Assembly (NCBI RefSeq): GCF_024166365.1
Contig: NC_064835.1
Span: forward strand, 61,732,607 to 61,796,606
DNA length: 64,000 nt
From: Elephas maximus indicus
Lineage: Eukaryota > Chordata > Mammalia > Proboscidea > Elephantidae
Reading direction: 5' to 3'
Below, in pieces: positions 41,869-52,142 of this stretch (the stretch's first letter is position 1; every line of letters begins with the position of its first letter). The notes below the pieces were generated by a model. The model was not told where the DNA came from, searched no databases, and saw only the letters and a program-made list of their open reading frames with translations. A program made the position numbers and the translations under genes.

Positions 41869-44062
41869 ATATCTCACCTGAATTTAGAAGCCATCTCAAG
41901 AGTAGATTTGACTCATTGAACTGATGACCAGACAAGTTGTGGGATAACATCAAGGACATTATACATGAAGAAAGCAAGAGGTCATTAAAAAGACAGAAAA
42001 GAGGAAAAGACCATAATGGATGTAAGAAGAGACTCTGAAACTTGCTCTTGAATGTAGAGTGGCTAAAGTGAGTGGAAGAAATGATGAAGTAAAAGAGTTG
42101 AACACAAGATTTCAAAGAGTGGCTGGAGAAGATAAAATATTATAATGGAATATGCAAAGACCTGGAGTTAGAAAACCAAAAGGGAAGAAGACACTTGGTA
42201 TTTCTCAAGCTGAACGAACTGAAGAGAAAACTCAAGACCCGAGTTGCAATATTGAAGGATTCTATAGTCAAAAATTGAACGATGCATGAAGCATCAAAAG
42301 AAGATGGAAGGAATACACAGAGTCACTGTACCAAAAAGAATTGGTCAACGTTCATCCATTTCAGGAGGTAGCATATGATCAAGCACTGATGATACTGAAG
42401 GGAGAAGTCCAAGTTGTGCTCAAAAAAAAAAAAAAAAAAACCAAACCCATTGCCGTCAAGTCAATTCCGACTCATAGCAACCCTACAGGACAAAGTAGAA
42501 CTGCCCCATGGAGTTTCCAAGGAGCCCCTGGTGGATTCAGACTGCAGACCTTTTGGTTAGCAGCCATAGCACTTAACTGCAACGCCACCGGGTCCAAGCT
42601 GCAAAAAGTAAATCTCCAGGAATTGACAGAATACCAACTGAGATGCTTCAACAAAAGGATGCCGCTGCACTGGAGGTGCTCCCTCATCTATGCCGAGAAA
42701 TCTGGAAGACAGCTACTTGGCCAACCAACTGGAAGAGATGCGTATTTGTACTCATTCCAAAGAAAGGTGATCCAACAGAACGAGGAAATTATCAAACAAT
42801 ATCATTAATATCACACACAAGTAAAATTTTGCTGAAGATAATTCAAAAGCGGTTGCAGCAGTACATCAACAGATAACTGCCAGAAATTCAAGGCAGATTC
42901 AGAAGAGAATGTGAAATGCAGGATATCTTTGCTGATACAAGATGGATCTTGGCTAAAAGCAGAGAATACTAGAAAGCTGTGTACTTGTGTTTTATTGACT
43001 ATGCAAAGGCATTTGACTGTGTGGATCATAGCAAATTATGGATAAACTTGTGAAGAATGGGAATTTCAGAACACTTAATTGTGCTCATGAGGAACCTGTA
43101 CATAGATCAAGAGGCAGTAGTTCAAACAGAACAAGGGGATACGGTGTGGTTTAAAATCAGGAAAGGTATGTGTCAAGGTATCCTTTCGCTATGCTTATTC
43201 AATCTCTATGCTGAGCAAATAATCTAAGAAGCTGGACTATATGAAGAAGAATGAGCCATAATAAAGAAGAAGAATGACAAAGACTCATTAACAACCTGGT
43301 ATATGCAAATGACACAACCTTGCTCACTTCAGTAAGGACTTGAAGGGCTTACTGATGAAGATCAAAGACTATAGCCTTCAATATGGCTTACACCTCAACA
43401 TAAAGCAAACAAAAATCCTCACAACTGGATCAACAAGCAACATCATGATAAATGGAGAAAATAATAAAGTTGTCAAGGATTTCACTTTACTTGGATCCAC
43501 AATCAATGCCCATGGAAGCAGAGGTCAATAAATCAAACAATGCAGTGCACTGGGGAAATCTGCTACAAAAAGTGTTAAAAAGCAAAGATGTCCCTTTGAG
43601 GACTAAGGTGCACCTGACTCAAGCCATGATATTTTCAATTGCCTCAAAGGCATGTGAAAGCTGGACAATGAATAAGGAAGACCCAAGAAGAATTGATCCC
43701 TCTGAATTATGGTGTGGGCAAAGAACATTGACTATACCATAGACTGTCAGAAGAATGAACAAATCTGTCTTGGAAGAAGTACAGCCAGAATGCTCCTTAG
43801 AAGTGAGAATGGTGACTTTGTCTTATGTACTTTGGACATGTTATCAGGAGGGACCAATCTCTGGAGAAGGACATCATGCTTGGTAAAGTAGAGGGTGAGC
43901 GAAAGAGAGGAAGACCCTCAATGAGATGGATTGACACTGTGGCTGCAACAATGGGCTTATGCATAGCAATGATTGTGAGAATGGTGCAGTACTTGGCACT
44001 GTGAGTTGGAAGGTCGCTGTGAGTTGGAATTGACTGGATAGCATCTAACCACCACCACGACA
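41868..44062 (+). mobile_element. RTE (BovB-type) LINE, RT domain to 3' end
   Basis: On the plus strand it begins in the linker after the endonuclease ('tatctcacctgaatttagaagccatctc'). It continues through the RT fingers (PLHWRCSLIYAEKSGRQLLGQPTG frame-shifted; EIWKTATWPTNWKRCVFVLIPKKGDPTERGNY at ~42700-42790) and FIDYAKAFDCVDHSKLW-like sequence near 43000. The NLVYANDTTLLTS-like box near 43300 is degraded from YADD. Next come [27 protein letters not shown] at ~43650-43740 and FGHVIRRDQ-like sequence at 43850. It ends 'ctggatagcatctaaccaccacc'. It is interrupted by an AfroSINE at 42440-42594 and has multiple frameshifts. Confidence 0.92.
42440..42594 (-). mobile_element. AfroSINE, short form, inside RTE
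   Basis: Reverse-oriented full copy, preceded on the low side by an 18-base A run at 42422-42440. RTE sequence ('gaaggagaagtccaag...' / 'ctgcaaaaagtaaatctccagg') continues on both sides. Confidence 0.92.
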
Positions 44063-44067
44063 ACAGC

Positions 44068-44137
44068 CATAATCTCTATGGGAGCAGGTCACCAGAGTGA
44101 CAGCCGAACACGTCATCATTGTGCCATCAGGGCTCCT
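44068..44137 (-). mobile_element. AfroSINE head fragment
   Basis: 'ataatctctatgggagcaggtcacc...attgtgccatcagggctcc' is the head half of a long-form copy. It directly abuts the RTE 3' end. Confidence 0.75.
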
Positions 44138-44319
44138 TAGAATTGCCAATACACGGTGACAGTGAAAAGCAATCTACCTCCTTAATCTGCAGCTTGATCT
44201 TCTCTGAACTGCCTGAGTGTCTGAGTAGGTCTCAACCCCACAGTACACAAAGCTCAGCTCAACTCTTCTTCTCCCAGACCTGCTCTTCCCATAGTGGCTG
44301 TCCCCTCTGTTTGGGTGAA

Positions 44320-44730
44320 TCCTTTCTTCCAGTTGCTCAAGCCAAACCACTGGAGTCAGCCTTGACTCCTTCTTTCCTCTCACACCCCAAATCCAATCCA
44401 AAAACTTTAAAAAAACACGTGCACAATCTGGCTACTTCTCATCTCCACTGCTACCAACCACTAACCCTGGGCTAGCCCGTGCATCTCCTTACTGGTCTTC
44501 CCTCTTCTCTTCTATTTGATTCTTTTCCATCAAGTTCCCTGGCTGTTCGTCTCTCTACCTGGCTTTTCTTTCCTGCTGTCCCCTCTGCGCCTGAGTTCCT
44601 GAGAACCCAACCACAGCCCCTTCTTGCCTCCATCTGCCGCTCTCCTTGGAGAACCTTTTGCTCAGGGTTCCAATGAGGAAATAGCTGAAGAGTCAAAATG
44701 CCTTTGCAGAAATCCTTCCCAGTGGATAGG
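44320..44730 (+). mobile_element. Ancient repeat, related to 3530-3835
   Basis: It shares the 'ttgactccttctttcctctcacaccccaaatccaatcc' layout and continues with 'ctggctacttctcatctccactgctacc'. The family is unresolved. Confidence 0.4.
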
Positions 44731-44839
44731 ATGAAGTTAATTTCTAGGACTGTCACTTCTTGACAGCCTGAGCCTTTGATATCTTGGAAGTATCAGTTCT
44801 CGTTCTGACTTCATTCAGAACATTTTTCTTCTCATATAT

Positions 44840-45215
44840 CTTTTTTTTTTTTTTTTTTAATCATTTTGTTGCTGAGAATATACAGAGTAGAACACACACA
44901 AATTCAACAGTTTCTTCGTGGACAATTCAGTGACATTGATTAGTCTTTGAGCTGTGTGGCCATTCTCGGCCTCCATTTCTGAGTTGTTCCTCTCCCATTA
45001 ACATAAACTCACTGCCCCCTAAGGTACCCATCTAATCTTTTGAGTTGCTGTTGTCGATTTGGTCCCATATATAGATCTTATTCTCATAGACCTTTGATTA
45101 CTGAGTCTGAACCACTTATTCTGTGTCTTGATCTGGGAACTCTGAGGAATCTCAAAAAGAGTTTCAGCGCTCCAGTCTAACGGTCTTTATGGTCTCTTGC
45201 ATCTCCGTCTGTAAT
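44840..45215 (-). mobile_element. L1M-like 3' UTR fragment
   Basis: A 17-base T run is followed by 'catttt gttgctgagaatatacagagtagaacac', with the 'cattaacataaactcactgccccctaaggt' block in common with 26640-26960. Confidence 0.6.
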
Positions 45216-45217
45216 CT

Positions 45218-45410
45218 GCTGCCATTGAGTCGATTCTGACTCATCACGACCCTATAGGACAGAGTAGAACTGCCCCATAGGGTTTCCTAGGCTGTAATCT
45301 TTATGGAAGCAGACTGCCACATCTTTCTCCTGCAGAGTGGCTGCTGGTTACGGACCGCTGACTCTTTGACTAGCAGCCAAGCTCTTAACCACTTCACCAC
45401 CAGGGCTCTT
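45218..45410 (-). mobile_element. AfroSINE, long form
   Basis: 'ctgctgccattgagtcgattctg' runs through 'gctgtaatctttatggaagcagac' to 'ccacttcaccaccagggctc'. Confidence 0.92.
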
Positions 45411-46080
45411 ATCTCTGTCTGTTGTCCTTAATATTCTATAGCTGTTTCCTGATTTTCACTTCCATTTTGCTTATTCTGTTCTTTGCAACATCAATTGCAC
45501 TTTCAACACAGGCATTACTTGGTCCCTTATATAGTAATCTTGCTTTTGTTGAGTAGGTGAGATAATCCTTTTTATCTTTTTGAAAATAGATTTCAATCAC
45601 TGTCTAACCCATTGTGTTTCTTGGAAGGACTCATTGCTAGTCTTTGAGTTCTTACTGCTTGTTGTTCTTTGTGCAATAAAACTTTTTCTCTGATCTCAGA
45701 TAACTTGATTTCCTGTTTATTCATACTTCCTTGAATAGAATCTTGTTAATCTTTTTTTATTTTGACTGATAATTTTCCTTGGAGTTGTTTTATAGTTTAT
45801 GTAAGTATTTTAATGGATTTTAAAAGGAGTGAGAGCTCAATGGTCTTATTTGCTCTACCCTTATTCTGGCAGCTCCTTTGTATTTGAGAGGCCATTTTCA
45901 GGGGGTACACCAAGGAGATAATAGACTTAGATGCTGAGTGGCCTGTTGTGGTAATAGAGTTGAAAGCCGTGGTCAGGTCCTGCAGAACCCTGGGACAAAG
46001 GTAAGATGTACCAAGTGGGCAGCAATAAGTAGTATTACAGAGAAATAGTATCATTTGATTTAGTTTTTAGGAAGATTATC
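45411..46080. other. Intergenic, nothing recognised
   Basis: AT-rich sequence, possibly the continuation of the old L1 at 44840-45215 ('gttgtccttaatattctatagctgtttcc'). No coding similarity was seen. Confidence 0.3.
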
Positions 46081-46082
46081 TG

Positions 46083-46540
46083 GGAATCCCTGGTTGGCAC
46101 AAACAGTTAAGCACTCAAGCTATTACAAAAAGGTTGGTGGTTTGAATCTACCCAGAAGTGCCTCGTTCCTGGTTATCTGTTGTTAGGTGTTGTCTAGTCG
46201 GTTCTGACTAATAGTGAACAACAGAACGAAATACTGCCCGGTCCCATACCATGCTCACAATCATTGCTATGTTTGGCCCCATTGTTGTAGCCACTGTGTT
46301 AATCCATGTTGTTGAGGGTCTTCCTCTTTTTTGCTGACCCTGTACCTTACCCAGAATAATGTCTTTCTCCTGGGACTGGTTCCTCCTGATAATATGTCCA
46401 AAGTACATGAGACAAAGCCCTGGTGATCTACTTCCAAAAAAATCAGTCATTGAAAACCCTACGGAGTGCAGTTCTATTCTGACACACATAGGGTGCCATG
46501 AGTTGGAACTGACTCAGTTGCAGCTGGTTTGGTTTTATCT
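46083..46540 (+). mobile_element. AfroSINE, long form, interrupted by an RTE 3' fragment
   Basis: The SINE head half is at 46083-46175 ('gaatccctggttggcacaaac...cagaagtgcctcg') and the tail half at 46418-46540 ('ccctggtgatctacttcc...tgagttggaactgactcag'). Between them is a minus-strand RTE 3' end (46178-46417). Confidence 0.88.
46178..46417 (-). mobile_element. RTE LINE, short 3' fragment inside an AfroSINE
   Basis: The minus strand encodes CLMYFGHIIRRNQSQEKDIILGKVQG and TTWINTVATTMGPN, the RTE C-terminus, and ends in 'gttgttagg'. It is ~240 bp and strongly 5'-truncated. Confidence 0.9.
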
Positions 46541-46544
46541 GGGT

Positions 46545-47580
46545 AAGGACATTGACTTTGGGAGGTGGGCAAAGAGGTAAAATAGGGGCTGGAGTCCAAG
46601 CCTCTCAAACAGTGATATCATTCATTGCAAAGGCTTTAAAGAGCACAAGTCTTACAGCAGAGACACTCTGTTGTAAACAGCGCCTCTCAGGCCTGTAGAC
46701 TGCTAGCCTGCAGGCCATGCTGTAAGCTCTGCTTATAGCCAATGAGCGCTGTGTTCGTCCCTTGGGGACATGGGTCTTAAGTGTGAAAAAGCGGGGGTGT
46801 ATTTGGACAGGGGACAGACTTTGGCATCAGTTGCAGCTGGGTTTGAGTCTGGGCTCTCCCACTTCCTAGCTGCATGGTCTTTGGCAAGTTGCTTAGTCTT
46901 GCTTAGTTTAGACCAAGATATGAGAGGCCTCTTCCCTGAATCCCCCATTTTGGAGGGCCCTGTTGTGGTCCTCCTCCAGCGTGCCCCTTCCCCTGTCTAT
47001 GGGGTGGAGTCTATGCCAGTGATCAAGGCCCACATGGTAGTCTGTCTGAACAGTGCCTCCAGGGTTATGCAGTGCACAGCTTGCACAACGGTACTGTGTG
47101 GGCTGCTAATAATAGTGGTAAGAAGGGACAGGATTGAGGGGCCTGAGAGGGTAGAATCCAGGTGTCAGAATGGTAGGGCCAGTGTTGGCCAGAGGGAAAT
47201 TTGGCAGAGTTGAGAGGTCAGTTTTGAGTGTGTTGTATTGGCCCTGCTAAACAGCCACTAGAGCTATCCAGCAGATCAAACTCATGGGGGAAGTCAGCAG
47301 TAGACACTATTTTGGAAGTCATTTGCATGGGAGTCATAGTTGAGGCCCAATGGCTGAAGGAGGCCTCTGAGAGAAAACCCACAGGATTTACAGAGGACAG
47401 AACCTATTCTCTTGGGGGCGTTTGTGTCTAAAAGACACAAGGGCACAAAGGGGCCCAGGAGAGGTGCCAGAGGGCTTTGGGATCCTCAGACACTACTAGA
47501 ATGTTACTGGCCATGTGGTCCAGGAAAAGAGGGTTTCCAGGAGGGTCTGGGCCTGGGCGAGGTCAATGAGGACATCATAG
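46545..47580. other. Intergenic, with one MIR-like stretch
   Basis: A MIR-like core lies at about 46800-46910 ('tttggcatcagttgcagctgggtttgagtctgggctctcccacttcctagc'). The rest is unique-looking. A 147-codon plus-strand open frame at 46770-47213 overlaps this MIR and shows no known family. Confidence 0.45.
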
Positions 47581-47584
47581 ATTG

Positions 47585-48072
47585 AATTATGTCCCCCCAA
47601 AAACGTGTATCAATTTGGTTAGGCCATGATTCCCAGTATTGTATAGTTGTCCTCTATTTTCTGATTGTAATTTTATGTTGAGAGGATTAGGGTGGAATTG
47701 TAATGCCACCCTTACTCCAGTCACCTCCCTGATCCAAGCTAAAGGAAGTTTCCCTGGGGTGTGGACTGCCACGCCTTTTATTGTTCATGATATAAAAGGA
47801 AAGGGAAGCAAGCAAAGAGTTGGGGACCTCATACCACCAAGAAAGAAACACCAGGAGCAGAGTGCGTCCTTTAGACCTGGGGTCCCTGCATGAAGAAACT
47901 CCTCTTCTGGGGGAACATTGATGAGGAGGCCGACAGAGAGAGAAAGACTTCCCCTGGAGCTGACAACCTGAATTTGGACTTGTAACTTAGTAGGCTGTGA
48001 GAAAATAAATTTCTTGTTAAAACCATCCACTTGTAGTATTTCTGTTACAGCAGCACTGGATGACTAAGACAA
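47585..48072 (-). mobile_element. Solitary LTR-like repeat (copy of the type at 2690)
   Basis: It ends 'gatgactaagaca' at 48072, i.e. starts TGTCTTAGTC on the minus strand. It contains 'tagtatttctgttacagcagcactgg' and the 'gattgtaattttatgttgagaggattagggtgg' end. The other copy is in the opposite orientation at 2690-3190. Confidence 0.6.
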
Positions 48073-48074
48073 AG

Positions 48075-49190
48075 AACAAGGACTGCTGGCCCACAGGATC
48101 GTTCCTTTTGGAGAAACAAGGGCACTAGTGAGTGGGTGGTATGGAATCTGAAGCTAGAAGTCATCTCCGCCTGCAGGGACGTGGTAGTGACAGAATGGTG
48201 TGGGAAAGATGGGGAACATAAAGGAGGAGTAGGATCAGGCCCAGAGATATGAGAGCACTATGAGGGGAAGAAGCACAGAAAGGGGAGAGTTGAGAAGGTA
48301 CGTCTCAGAAGAGAGCAAAGGGTGCAAATCACAGTAAAAGTTGGGGGAACAGCACGGAGGAGCAGGGCACTCTCTCCCCATGCAGTATTTTTGTAACATG
48401 CTATGCTATCTTTTTTCTACAGCAACATGTGAAAAAAAAAAAAAAGGCATAGCAGCGCTTAAGAAAATGCCTCAAGGTGGAGGGCATGGTTGGCAAACAA
48501 ACGTAGAAGGTGTGCATTATTTGTGTTAAAATACGTTAGTGTGTAAAGAAGATGAAAATACAGGATGATGTTTGAAGAATAGGGAAGGGAACTTGGGCAA
48601 GCACATTGGGCCTGTTGTTGGGCTTCTCAGCAAAGGAAGAGGTGTGGCACCTGCCAAGACATCTGGAGGTGGGAGTGGGAAGTGTGCTGAGCTGTTTGTG
48701 GTCAAATGTATTTTCAGCTGAGCCACCACACCCTAGGAGCATGAAGGGCTTCGCTGCTGCCTCCCATAGGGTGCTCAGTGCCTGGTATGTGCAGCTTACA
48801 ATGGGAGCGTGCTTGAAGATGACTGATGGTTCTTCAAGGTCATGAAGCTGACTATAGCAGCAGTAGAACTCATGATGAGGTTTGTGTAGCTGGGAAGGTT
48901 AAACCAAGACTTTGATAAAATTAAGATTCAAAATAGGCAGGGAGGATGGGTTAAGCAGCCCCCTTAAGATGGCTAAACTTAAGTCCGGTTTGTAGCATTA
49001 AAAAAAAAAAAAAGATGAATTGTAGAAAGCCTGGACTTGGGAGACCTGACCTGGCAGCGATTCAAGAGTCCTGGACCCTTTCATGACCTAAAGCTTTGGA
49101 CATGCCTAGAATAATGATGACAGCTTCTATGACCTAACATATCCGAAATGCCTGCCAAGGGGGCAGGCACTTTTACTTTGGTGATATTTT
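48075..49190. other. Intergenic, nothing recognised
   Basis: Purine-rich, mostly unique-looking sequence with A runs at 48428-48443 and 48998-49012. No gene-like structure. Confidence 0.35.
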
Positions 49191-49191
49191 T

Positions 49192-49350
49192 TGGGAGCCC
49201 TGGTGGCACAGTGGTTAAGAGTTATGGCTGCCAACCAAAAGATTGGCAGTTTGAATTCATCAGCCACTCCTTGGAAACCTTATGGGGCAATTCTACTGTG
49301 TGCTAAGGGTTGCTATGAGTTGGACTTGACGGCAATGGGACGGGTATTTT
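49192..49350 (+). mobile_element. AfroSINE, short form
   Basis: The head 'gggagccctggtggcacagtgg' runs to the tail 'gagttggacttgacggcaatgg'. It is followed by 'ttgttgttgtt'. Confidence 0.92.
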
Positions 49351-49419
49351 TTGTTGTTGTTATTCCTTATATCAATCAGTGTGGCATCATTAGTCTGTTT
49401 TATAGACCAAGAGTCATTT

Positions 49420-49935
49420 GCATCAGGCAAATCTGCTGCAAAAGACCTCTTTAAAGTGTTAAAAAGCAAAGATGTCACTTTGAGGACTAAGGTACGCCTG
49501 ATTCAAGCCATGATATTTTCAATCGCCTCATATGCATGTGAAAGCTGGACAACGAATAAGGAAGAACGAAGTAGAATTGATGCCTTTAAATTATGGTGTT
49601 GGCAAAGAATATTGAATATACCGTGGACTGTCAGAAGAATGAACAAATCTGTCTTGGAAGAAGTACAGCCAGAATGCTTCCTAGAAGGGAGGATGGTGAG
49701 ACTTCATCTCATGTACTTTGGACATGTTATCAGGAGGGACCAATCCCTGGAGAAGGACATCATGCTTGGTAAAGTAGAGGGTCAGTGAAAAAGAGGAAGA
49801 CCCTCAATGATGGATTGACACAGTGGCTGCAACAATGGGCTCAAACGTAACGATTATGAGGATGTCGCACGTTCTGTTGTATATAGGGTCATCATGAGTT
49901 GGAACCGACTTGAAGGCACCTAACAAAAACTAGAC
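49420..49935 (+). mobile_element. RTE LINE, 5'-truncated 3' end
   Basis: The plus strand has an almost uninterrupted frame (49351-49788), including [42 protein letters not shown] and [22 protein letters not shown], then the 3' end 'tgaaggcacctaacaaaaac'. The intact C-terminal frame suggests a younger copy than the other RTE fragments. Confidence 0.92.
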
Positions 49936-50700
49936 AAAGAAAGTGAATTAAGGAGATGAAAGGTCTCATCTTGGGCCACACAATTTGGAATTAAGGTAGC
50001 CATGTTCTTTCTGCTGAGCCATACAGCCCTATGATTCAGCTGCCAACGAAGCTAAGAAACCTTAGTATTCCCTTATAAAAATGGCACATCCGGACTGTGG
50101 GCCTCCTTGGTGTCTTTCTGCTTGGCTTGGATCAGCTAGATACCATCTAGAACAGGGTGTAAATTTCTAAAGGTCACAATACAAAGAATGAGGCTCTAGA
50201 TGTGAACAGACATGGGTGGGGTACGGGGGTGGGGGACATAGGATCTGGAGCTACTTTCAGGCAGGAAGGTTCAAGGGAGTAAGGATGTGGTCGTGTGGAT
50301 GAGGGCGATTATTGTGATGTTTCTAAGAGGAGAATGAAATTCAGTGAGCAGTACTTAAAATGGAGGCAGATTTAGATTAGTTCAATGCGTAATTTCAACA
50401 AATTGGGATCTTAAAGAGTTCAATAATACCAGTAATAAAGATGTAGTTCTGTATTACTGATATTTAAAGACATATGAAACAAAAAAAGGTTGCAACATAT
50501 TATTGTATTATTCCATTAAAAAATATATATATATATATACACACACACATATGGATCTATTTTCATACTCTGAAAATGTTTGCAACCAATATGTGGCTCT
50601 CTCTTGGTGGGATTTCAGATAATTTAAAAAGCTTCTAATTTTTCTATATTTAAAATGTAATTTTTGTAATAAGGAGATGAAAGCATACTTATACTCAACA
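49936..50700. other. Intergenic, with a (ta)n(ca)n microsatellite
   Basis: Unique-looking AT-rich sequence. A compound 'tatata...cacaca' microsatellite lies at 50523-50549. No exon. Confidence 0.45.
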
Positions 50701-50705
50701 GTAAA

Positions 50706-50865
50706 ATCAGAGCTCTGGTGGCACAGTGGTTAAGAACTTGGCTGCTAACCAAAAGGTTGGCAGTTCGAATCCTCCAGCCGCTCCTTGGAAACCCTATAGG
50801 GCAGTTCTACTCTGTCCTATAGGGTCGCTGAGTTGGAATCAATTCGATGGCAACGGGTTTACGCG
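50706..50865 (+). mobile_element. AfroSINE, short form
   Basis: The head 'gctctggtggcacagtggttaag' runs to the tail 'gagttggaatcaattcgatggc'. Confidence 0.92.
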
Positions 50866-50869
50866 TTTA

Positions 50870-51660
50870 ATAATGAAATCAGTCTTTTCTAAAGCTGGAA
50901 TCTCCTGTTGTCCCTCAGGCCTGAAGACGGGGCCAACACGACAGGGGCTGGGGAGAGGGACAGGACTAGGTCTCTTTCGATTTAAGGATGTTAAGTGGAA
51001 AGAAGCAAGTTACAAAACATAGTGTGGCATGAGGATCCCTGGATGGCATTTGCCAAAGTATTTCCAGAAGGTTCCTTAAAAAGTGAAACAAAATGAAGAT
51101 GGAAAGCTTTAAGGCTAGCGGCTGGCACTTCTGTTATGATAATGAAGTTTTCATTCAGAGGCCCTCAGAGTTGAGCTTTCCTGACTAGAGTGACCTCGTG
51201 GGATGCTGGGAGGTTGCTGTCAACTGGAAAGAGAGCTCAAGTCTTTCAAGTGCTCGACTGGTTGTCTCTCAGAGACATTGATCAACTTCAGCCAGATGTT
51301 TCAAGCAGGAGGAAGGACAGAGGGGACAGTTTCCCCTTCTCTTTTCCTTCCTCAATTCATACTTCCCTATTTGAGACCAGCCACCAGAATTGGGAGTCTG
51401 AGTGAAAAGATGTGGCCTTCCCCCACAGGACCTTGTAGCAAACCACCTCTTCACAATGACAGAAGACTCAAGGGCCCTACTTTTTTTTATAGGACTAGGT
51501 GTTCAAATCATCAAAGCCAATAAGGATTCAGCAATCCTTGTGCAAATATCAGAAGTGAGCAACTTCTGGTAGGGGAGAGGAGTGTCTCCAAGTTAAGAGT
51601 ATAAGAAAAGAGGGCAAAAGGGAAAGAAAAACGAAAGGAGACAAATAGATGAGAAAGGCT
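50870..51660. other. Intergenic, nothing recognised
   Basis: Unique-looking sequence before the last SINE downstream of TET3. Short open frames without known domains. Confidence 0.35.
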
Positions 51661-51666
51661 GTCTTT

Positions 51667-51872
51667 GTTGTTGTTAGCTGCTGTCAAGCTGATTCTGACT
51701 CAAGGTGACCCCACATGTACAGAGTAGAACTACTCCATAAGGTCTTCAAGGCTGTGACCTTCCAGAAGCAGATCACCAGGCCTGTCTTCCAAGGTGAATT
51801 TAGGTGAGTTTGAACCAACTTTCGGCTAGTAGTCAAGTGCTTAACTGTTTGCACCACCCAGGGACTTCTGAG
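51667..51872 (-). mobile_element. AfroSINE, long form, just beyond the TET3 3' end
   Basis: 'ttgttgttgttagctgctgtcaagctgattc' runs to 'gtttgcaccacccagggac'. It is the last SINE before ~8 kb without any. Confidence 0.9.
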
Positions 51873-52136
51873 GTGTCTTTGCTTTCCCCTTGATGCCCAG
51901 TTTTAACAGTTTACTGTGTTTGAACATTACTTTGTCCAGGTGGTGGGAGGGGACAAGGACAGATTCTATCCTGGCTATTAGACCATGGGCTAATATTAGG
52001 CCTTCATTTTTGCATCTACAACATGCAGTGGGAGGGTGAGATTATATAGGGTACCTTTAAATACCACAATCTGGTCCCGGTTCATGGGGAAAAAAAAGAC
52101 TCACACTGAATTTGAGTGCAAAAAATAAATATAAAA

Positions 52137-52142
52137 TTTATT
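52137..52142 (-). terminator. TET3: TET3 distal poly(A) signal
   Basis: AATAAA on the minus strand, at the edge of the SINE-free block. An A/T-rich stretch follows on the downstream side. Confidence 0.6.

Noticed and set aside
44320-44730. Possible processed pseudogene
   Set aside because: The similarity to 3530-3835 in another orientation context indicates a dispersed ancient repeat rather than a gene copy. No protein could be followed.
46770-47213. A 147-codon plus-strand open frame in intergenic DNA
   Set aside because: It starts in a MIR-like repeat, has no recognisable domain, and no splice or promoter context supports it.
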